From an uncultured Christensenella sp. (lineage in GTDB: Bacteria > Bacillota > Clostridia > Christensenellales > UBA3700): DNA of 64,000 bases. The position numbers were made by a program, and so were the translations under genes. Of the stretch, positions 59,310-64,000 are shown piece by piece. The notes under the pieces are model-generated. The model worked only from the letters and a program-made list of their open reading frames with translations, made no database searches and had not been told where the DNA came from. The stretch is taken from the NCBI GenBank assembly GCA_910583735.1, contig CAJTXS010000006.1, positions 8,358 to 72,357 of the forward strand, given 5' to 3'. The stretch's first letter is position 1. Every line of letters starts with the position of its first letter.

Positions 59310-62300
59310 TTGAGTAGAAGATATAGATATATATCTGTGTTTGCTGCGGCGATAGTTATCGTCGCGGTATTGCTATGCTGTTGCTTTATTTCATTTAATA
59401 ATATCAATGACGTATTTGCTTTTACGACTACCAATATAACGAGCGGAGCGGTAGACGTCGGCGACATATTGCTGGAAGGTTACGCGGAGCGCACGGACGG
59501 GAAAGTATTTAATGCCGAGTCGATGACTGCGCTGTATGAGAAGCTTACGGGCAAGACGGGCGCGGAGATAGGCGACGTAGACGCTCTCGGTACGCTTACA
59601 GCCAAGCAGATACGGGCTAAGAACGGTAATAAAGACATCGTGCTCACCATGGACGGACAGCAATGGACGGTAACGCATCTAACCAAAGATAACTCGGGCA
59701 ATACTATAGCGACGTTGTGGCAGGCTACGGAGAGCGCTAGGCATACATGGAATCCTTGGAATGATCTCGCGACGACGTATGCGTATCCGTCTAATATGTA
59801 CAGTACGAGCTTTGTGAGAGCGGATGCGCTCAATAGCGGCGGCAATGGATATGTGGCAAGTAAAGGCGCCACGACATTGACGAAAGTAGCGCAAAAGGCC
59901 GACCATAAATATGCAAGGCTCACAATGCCGTCTGTAAATGGTTCGCTTACTAGCTTTATAGTAAAGCCATCTGCGGTAGCATATCAAGGGAATCAGAATA
60001 ACAATGTAGGCGGTACAATCGGCAATATGGGCTATACATTGCCCAATGAGGCGTACGGTACGCCGAGCGGGACAGTAAACTGGTATGTGGGTAGCGGAAG
60101 GAATATGGACTACTCGAGCAAGAGCGGGTATGCGGATTGGAAAGAGGACTATATATGGTTACCGTCATTAACCGAAACAGGAGTAGATGAGTCTGTCAAC
60201 GGAATATGGGCATTATCTAATAATCAACGATCCAACTCCGAAAATTCCTGGCTGCGCTCCGGCCGCGTCAATAACGCTGGTGCTGCGTACTACTTGACTG
60301 CGGCGGGCAGCTCGTTTGGCAGCTACGATGTTACGAGTAGTTACGCCGTCCGTCCCGCGCTTCACTTAAATCTTGACTTAGCGGCGGAGCATAGCGGCGG
60401 TGTTGCGTTGGCAGAGCCTACCGATGTATCTGTAGAGTATAAGGGCACAACGCTCACATTGGACGATGTGGCGGATGAGCAAAAGAAGTGGTTTGATTCC
60501 AATAAGATAAACATAGATTATGCAGGCGCCGTAGGAAGCAATGGCGGGGCTAATGCTATATTGGACGCAGACACATATAGGGTCAAGGCAGAAATTAAGG
60601 CAGAACTTGCAGCGGACGGACTTACTTTCGACGGCACGCCCGATACATCGGTAGGCGAGAGCGATACGGTAAGGTACTTTAACTTTACGGTAACCAAGAA
60701 GAAGATAGGTATAACGGCTGCTTTGGATAGCGGAGGGCTGCCGACTGTCACATTAAACAATGCGGGCGACATATATAGCGGAGATACCGCAGCTAACGGG
60801 CGTGCGCCTAACTTTGGTTTTACGTATACGTCGAGCGGAGGGCAGGAGTATGACGATTTGCCTACCGCGGTGGGCACATATACGGCTACGGCTAAGATAA
60901 CTAACGAGTGTAACTACGAGATAGATACAGGAAGCAGTACGCTGTCGGTTACTTTTAAGATAGATAAGAGATCTATAGCTAAGCCCGCACTGTCGGGACA
61001 GGTTAGTAAGCCATACAGCGGCGTAGCGCAGAGCTTCACCTTGCAGGGCGTCACTGCGGACGTGTCTTTGACATTGCCCGACGGCGTTACCTATGCGGAC
61101 GGCAAGCTAAACGTCAAAGACGCGGGCGCGTATAAGATACGCGTAGCCTTGACGGATAACGGCGTATCCACGCAGTGGGCGGACGGAAGCATTGCGGCGT
61201 ATGAGGTGAGTATCACTATCACCAAGAAGCCGCTAAACATCACTATAACCGCGCCCTCGTCCTGGAAAGTAGGGGATACGCCTACAATTACCATAGTCGG
61301 GGATAGTCTTGCCGCCGATACTACGGAGCTGTATATCTACTATTGCAAGCACGGCTCGGCTACTAAGTATGACGATATCAACGACAATAAGGTAATCGAG
61401 GGTAAGAAACGCACTATCGTAATGCCCGTACTCGACCAAGGCGACTATTATATCGGCGTAGAGCTGTTCGGAGATAAGCAAGGCAACAGCAACTACGAGA
61501 TACTTGCTGGAGTAAAGACGCACGAGTTTAAGGTACTGGGCAATGAGATAACCTTTACCGAGGACGATATCAAGTGGCAGTACAATAACACGCCTATCGT
61601 TAATACAGATAATTTTAAGTTGACATATACGGGTAGTATATTCCGCTTCAGTATAGACGACAGCGGACTTAAGGATATGGGCGTAAAGATAGACACCACC
61701 AAGGGCATAAACGGCTACAGCGGCGACGTACAGGCTACCAATGCCAAGAGCGACACATACAGCGTAACGGTGTATATCACAGAGTATGACAGCACCTTTA
61801 ACGAGTTCGACGCGCAGTATATATTGACATATACCATAGAGAAGGCAAAGTACGACCTATCGGGCTTGAGCTGGAACTATAACGACAGCAATCCGCTGCA
61901 GTTCGTAGCAGGCAAGGCACAGGGCATAACGCTAACGGGCAGTCTGCCCACGGGCTTGACCGCTACGTACGCCGGTAACGGCAATATCCCCGTAGGCAAT
62001 TATAATACTACGGTCAGCTTTAACGTGTCCGACGCGGTCAACTACTACAAGCCTGCATCTAACGATACTAATAGCTACCTCGGCAGCTTCGAGTGGAGCA
62101 AGGCATGGCGCATAGTTAAGGCGACGATAACATGCTCATGGAAAGAGGACGACAGAGAGGACGCGGAGACATATAACTTGCCCATATTGCAGAGCATAGG
62201 CAGCCTCGATGTGGACAGCATGGTAACGTATAAGTACTACGACTATACGGGCGGAGTAAAGGGCGAGGAAGTCAATCCCATAGAGATAGATACCAACTCG

Positions 62301-64000
62301 GAGCGCAGATATCTTGCGATAGCCGAGCTTAAGCCCGAGTATACTAATAATTATGAGCTCGAGGGCAACGAGTACGACTTTACGGTAGGCGTTAACAGAT
62401 ACCCCGTCAAACTCAAGATGGACATAGACGGACAGACGTTGCCCTATAGACCCGAGGGATACACGCCTAACGTAACGGTAGAGAGCGCTGGCGGCTTGAC
62501 GCTGGACGCGATAACTCTAACCTATTACAAGGACGGAGCAACGGGCGGCAGTACATCTATACCCGTAGCGGTAGGTAAGTACGTAGTAAAGGCGGAACTC
62601 AAATACGGCGGAGACGCCAACTATATCGAGAATGGCGAATTTTCCTTCGAGATAGTAAAGGCTGATATAGATGTATCTAATATTAAGTGGCAGTACAGTC
62701 ACGGCGATGTTACCGCGACGTACGACGCAGTGCAAGGCAAGTGGCTGCTTGCGGACGGCACGGAAGCAAGCGCATTTGTGTATGACGGTACGGCTCATGT
62801 TATCAGCTTAATAGGCGCGGACAGCTTGATTGCAGGTATAAGCGTAGCGACTTCGGGCAACTTGAGCGAGAGCAACGCGGGCGGCTATACCGCAAGTGCG
62901 ACGTTTACGTACGACGCGGACTGTTACAATGCTCCCGACTTCGTGACGTCGCTTAGCTGGACAGTCAATAAGGCGATAGTAAATACAAGCGCTATCGTAT
63001 GGGGCTACGTAGATAAGGACGGCAACGAGCTCAAATATACAGACGCGTTCGTATATACGCGCATAAGCGGAGCGGCTGTAGAGTACAGCGTTAAGTTGAT
63101 TAATCTGCCCGATGCGCTTAAGGACTGCATTACCTATAGCGGCGACTACGCCAAGAGCGAAGCGGGCACGCATCGCGCAAGATACAGCGTAGACGCTAAT
63201 AAGTTCGATAGCGATAACTGCGAGCAATATGTCATGCCGAGCGGCTTGGGCAGCTCCTTTGATTGGGTAATCTCGCCCCGTACGATAGATACGCCCGTGT
63301 ACGACAACAGTTGGGCTAAGTTTGATGACGAAGTCCATGACTTCGCGGATATGTTCGGCTTGCCCGAGGACTGGAGCGAGTACGTAAGCATAACAATTAA
63401 GTATAACGGCGAAGCGTATAACGGTCTCGAGGGCGAGGACTTTACAGACGTAGCAGGCAAGGCATATAAGGGCTACAACGCGGGCGAGTACAAGGTGAGC
63501 TTTGCGCTTATTAACGGCGGCAATAACTTGTTATTCCGCAGCAGACCTCAACAGGATATGCCCGTAAGCGTAACAAAAGATAAGTTTACTGTAGAGGGCT
63601 GGATAGATAATGACGAGTATTCGGTAGTAGACGGTGTACTTCCGTCCTACTACGACTACCGCTACACCGACGAGGACGGCAACGTGCTTACAACCAGCGA
63701 TATGGAAGCGGGCGGCTATTACTACCGTGAGGTATGCGTCAAGGATAGGTACGCTGTCAATGCGGAAGTGGACGGCGATTATCGCTATAGGTTCATGATG
63801 TCGTTAAACCCCGGAACGGAGCAGAAGCCCGTAGCTAAGCCCACATTGCCCATCGACGGCAGCAAGGTGGTATATTATAACGGCAGCGAAAGAGCATTCG
63901 ACGCGGCAACGCTCGCGGAGCTGTTCGGCTTGACGGGCTTTAACTCCGAGTATATGGAGATAGTCTACGAGGACGCGGACGGTACAGCCAAGACGGGCGA
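59310..64000 (+). CDS. Giant DUF6273/Ig-like surface protein, 5' part
   Basis: The frame is open from TTG at 59310 to the end of the window (1563 full codons, no stop), so the gene continues beyond. In-frame stops at 59283 and 59289 leave TTG 59310 as the only plausible start; AGG at 59301-59303 is a weak ribosome-binding site. It begins with a signal segment (VFAAAIVIVAVLLCCCFISF). Residues ~60-360 contain a DUF6273-type domain (WLRSGRVNNAGAAYYLT... SYAVRPALHLNLDL). From ~360 on, beta-rich modules of about 100 residues recur, each closing with 'G.Y...A.L.....Y' and starting with 'YNGT/YSG.AQ'-like strands, as in MBG/Ig-like surface repeats. Function is unknown; an adhesin-like role is inferred. 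Confidence 0.85.
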   Translation, partial: MSRRYRYISVFAAAIVIVAVLLCCCFISFNNINDVFAFTTTNITSGAVDVGDILLEGYAERTDGKVFNAESMTALYEKLTGKTGAEIGDVDALGTLTAKQIRAKNGNKDIVLTMDGQQWTVTHLTKDNSGNTIATLWQATESARHTWNPWNDLATTYAYPSNMYSTSFVRADALNSGGNGYVASKGATTLTKVAQKADHKYARLTMPSVNGSLTSFIVKPSAVAYQGNQNNNVGGTIGNMGYTLPNEAYGTPSGTVNWYVGSGRNMDYSSKSGYADWKEDYIWLPSLTETGVDESVNGIWALSNNQRSNSENSWLRSGRVNNAGAAYYLTAAGSSFGSYDVTSSYAVRPALHLNLDLAAEHSGGVALAEPTDVSVEYKGTTLTLDDVADEQKKWFDSNKINIDYAGAVGSNGGANAILDADTYRVKAEIKAELAADGLTFDGTPDTSVGESDTVRYFNFTVTKKKIGITAALDSGGLPTVTLNNAGDIYSGDTAANGRAPNFGFTYTSSGGQEYDDLPTAVGTYTATAKITNECNYEIDTGSSTLSVTFKIDKRSIAKPALSGQVSKPYSGVAQSFTLQGVTADVSLTLPDGVTYADGKLNVKDAGAYKIRVALTDNGVSTQWADGSIAAYEVSITITKKPLNITITAPSSWKVGDTPTITIVGDSLAADTTELYIYYCKHGSATKYDDINDNKVIEGKKRTIVMPVLDQGDYYIGVELFGDKQGNSNYEILAGVKTHEFKVLGNEITFTEDDIKWQYNNTPIVNTDNFKLTYTGSIFRFSIDDSGLKDMGVKIDTTKGINGYSGDVQATNAKSDTYSVTVYITEYDSTFNEFDAQYILTYTIEKAKYDLSGLSWNYNDSNPLQFVAGKAQGITLTGSLPTGLTATYAGNGNIPVGNYNTTVSFNVSDAVNYYKPASNDTNSYLGSFEWSKAWRIVKATITCSWKEDDREDAETYNLPILQSIGSLDVDSMVTYKYYDYTGGVKGEEVNPIEIDTNSERRYLAIAELKPEYTNNYELEGNEYDFTVGVNRYPVKLKMDIDGQTLPYRPEGYTPNVTVESAGGLTLDAITLTYYKDGATGGSTSIPVAVGKYVVKAELKYGGDANYIENGEFSFEIVKADIDVSNIKWQYSHGDVTATYDAVQGKWLLADGTEASAFVYDGTAHVISLIGADSLIAGISVATSGNLSESNAGGYTASATFTYDADCYNAPDFVTSLSWTVNKAIVNTSAIVWGYVDKDGNELKYTDAFVYTRISGAAVEYSVKLINLPDALKDCITYSGDYAKSEAGTHRARYSVDANKFDSDNCEQYVMPSGLGSSFDWVISPRTIDTPVYDNSWAKFDDEVHDFADMFGLPEDWSEYVSITIKYNGEAYNGLEGEDFTDVAGKAYKGYNAGEYKVSFALINGGNNLLFRSRPQQDMPVSVTKDKFTVEGWIDNDEYSVVDGVLPSYYDYRYTDEDGNVLTTSDMEAGGYYYREVCVKDRYAVNAEVDGDYRYRFMMSLNPGTEQKPVAKPTLPIDGSKVVYYNGSERAFDAATLAELFGLTGFNSEYMEIVYEDADGTAKTG

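Overview
The window looks like chromosome from an uncultured, probably gut-dwelling, anaerobic member of the Clostridia (Bacillota). The evidence is the SCIFF peptide and its radical-SAM maturase (a clostridial hallmark), RNase Y, HemZ, YlxY, a Spo0A-type DNA-binding domain, Gram-positive gene order, and large InlB-repeat and DUF6273 surface proteins. Most sigma-A-type promoters found have 17-nt spacers. No rRNA, CRISPR array, intact prophage or riboswitch of a class I can recognise was seen; one tRNA gene is present.

Layout. 1-5200: end of an unrecognised gene, then infC-rpmI-rplT behind an L20-type attenuator, an rRNA 2'-O-methyltransferase, yebC, proA and ruvC. 5200-12200: two lineage-specific surface genes (a 1557-aa InlB-repeat protein with a glycine-rich tail, and a lipoprotein) separate ruvC from ruvAB. 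12260-30750: ruvA-ruvB-queA-(repeats and a RelB/YafQ toxin-antitoxin)-tgt-yajC-TIGR04086-scfA-scfB-secD-secF-recJ-relA-dtd-MBL hydrolase-hemZ, a common clostridial neighbourhood. 30800-33500: a membrane-anchored InlB-repeat protein. 33600-51260: rpsO-pnp-ylxY, a small membrane protein and an ABC exporter, then M16 peptidase-ftsK/spoIIIE-rimO-pgsA-cinA-recA-rny, an order shared with Bacillus. 51480-53280: a minus-strand group, namely a stand-alone Spo0A C-terminal domain with a SpoIIM-like membrane protein, and a Dabb-domain protein. 53640-64000: a D,D-carboxypeptidase, a transglutaminase-like surface protein with a histone-H1-like tail, tRNA-Val next to a decayed serine recombinase, an inverted repeat, and the first ~1560 codons of a giant DUF6273/Ig-like surface protein that runs off the window.

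How it works together. The conserved part is information processing (initiation factor 3, ribosomal proteins, RNA decay by PNPase and RNase Y, recombination by RuvABC/RecA/RecJ, queuosine tRNA modification, ppGpp signalling) plus Sec translocation. The accessory part is nearly all cell-surface: five large secreted or anchored proteins placed between housekeeping operons. Several housekeeping genes (ruvA, recJ, the M16 peptidase, a small membrane protein) have a promoter whose -10 box sits only 6-8 nt before the start codon and no ribosome-binding site, which suggests leaderless mRNAs. infC appears to start at AUU.

Limits: all calls come from reading the sequence. No database search, structure prediction or composition statistic was run.
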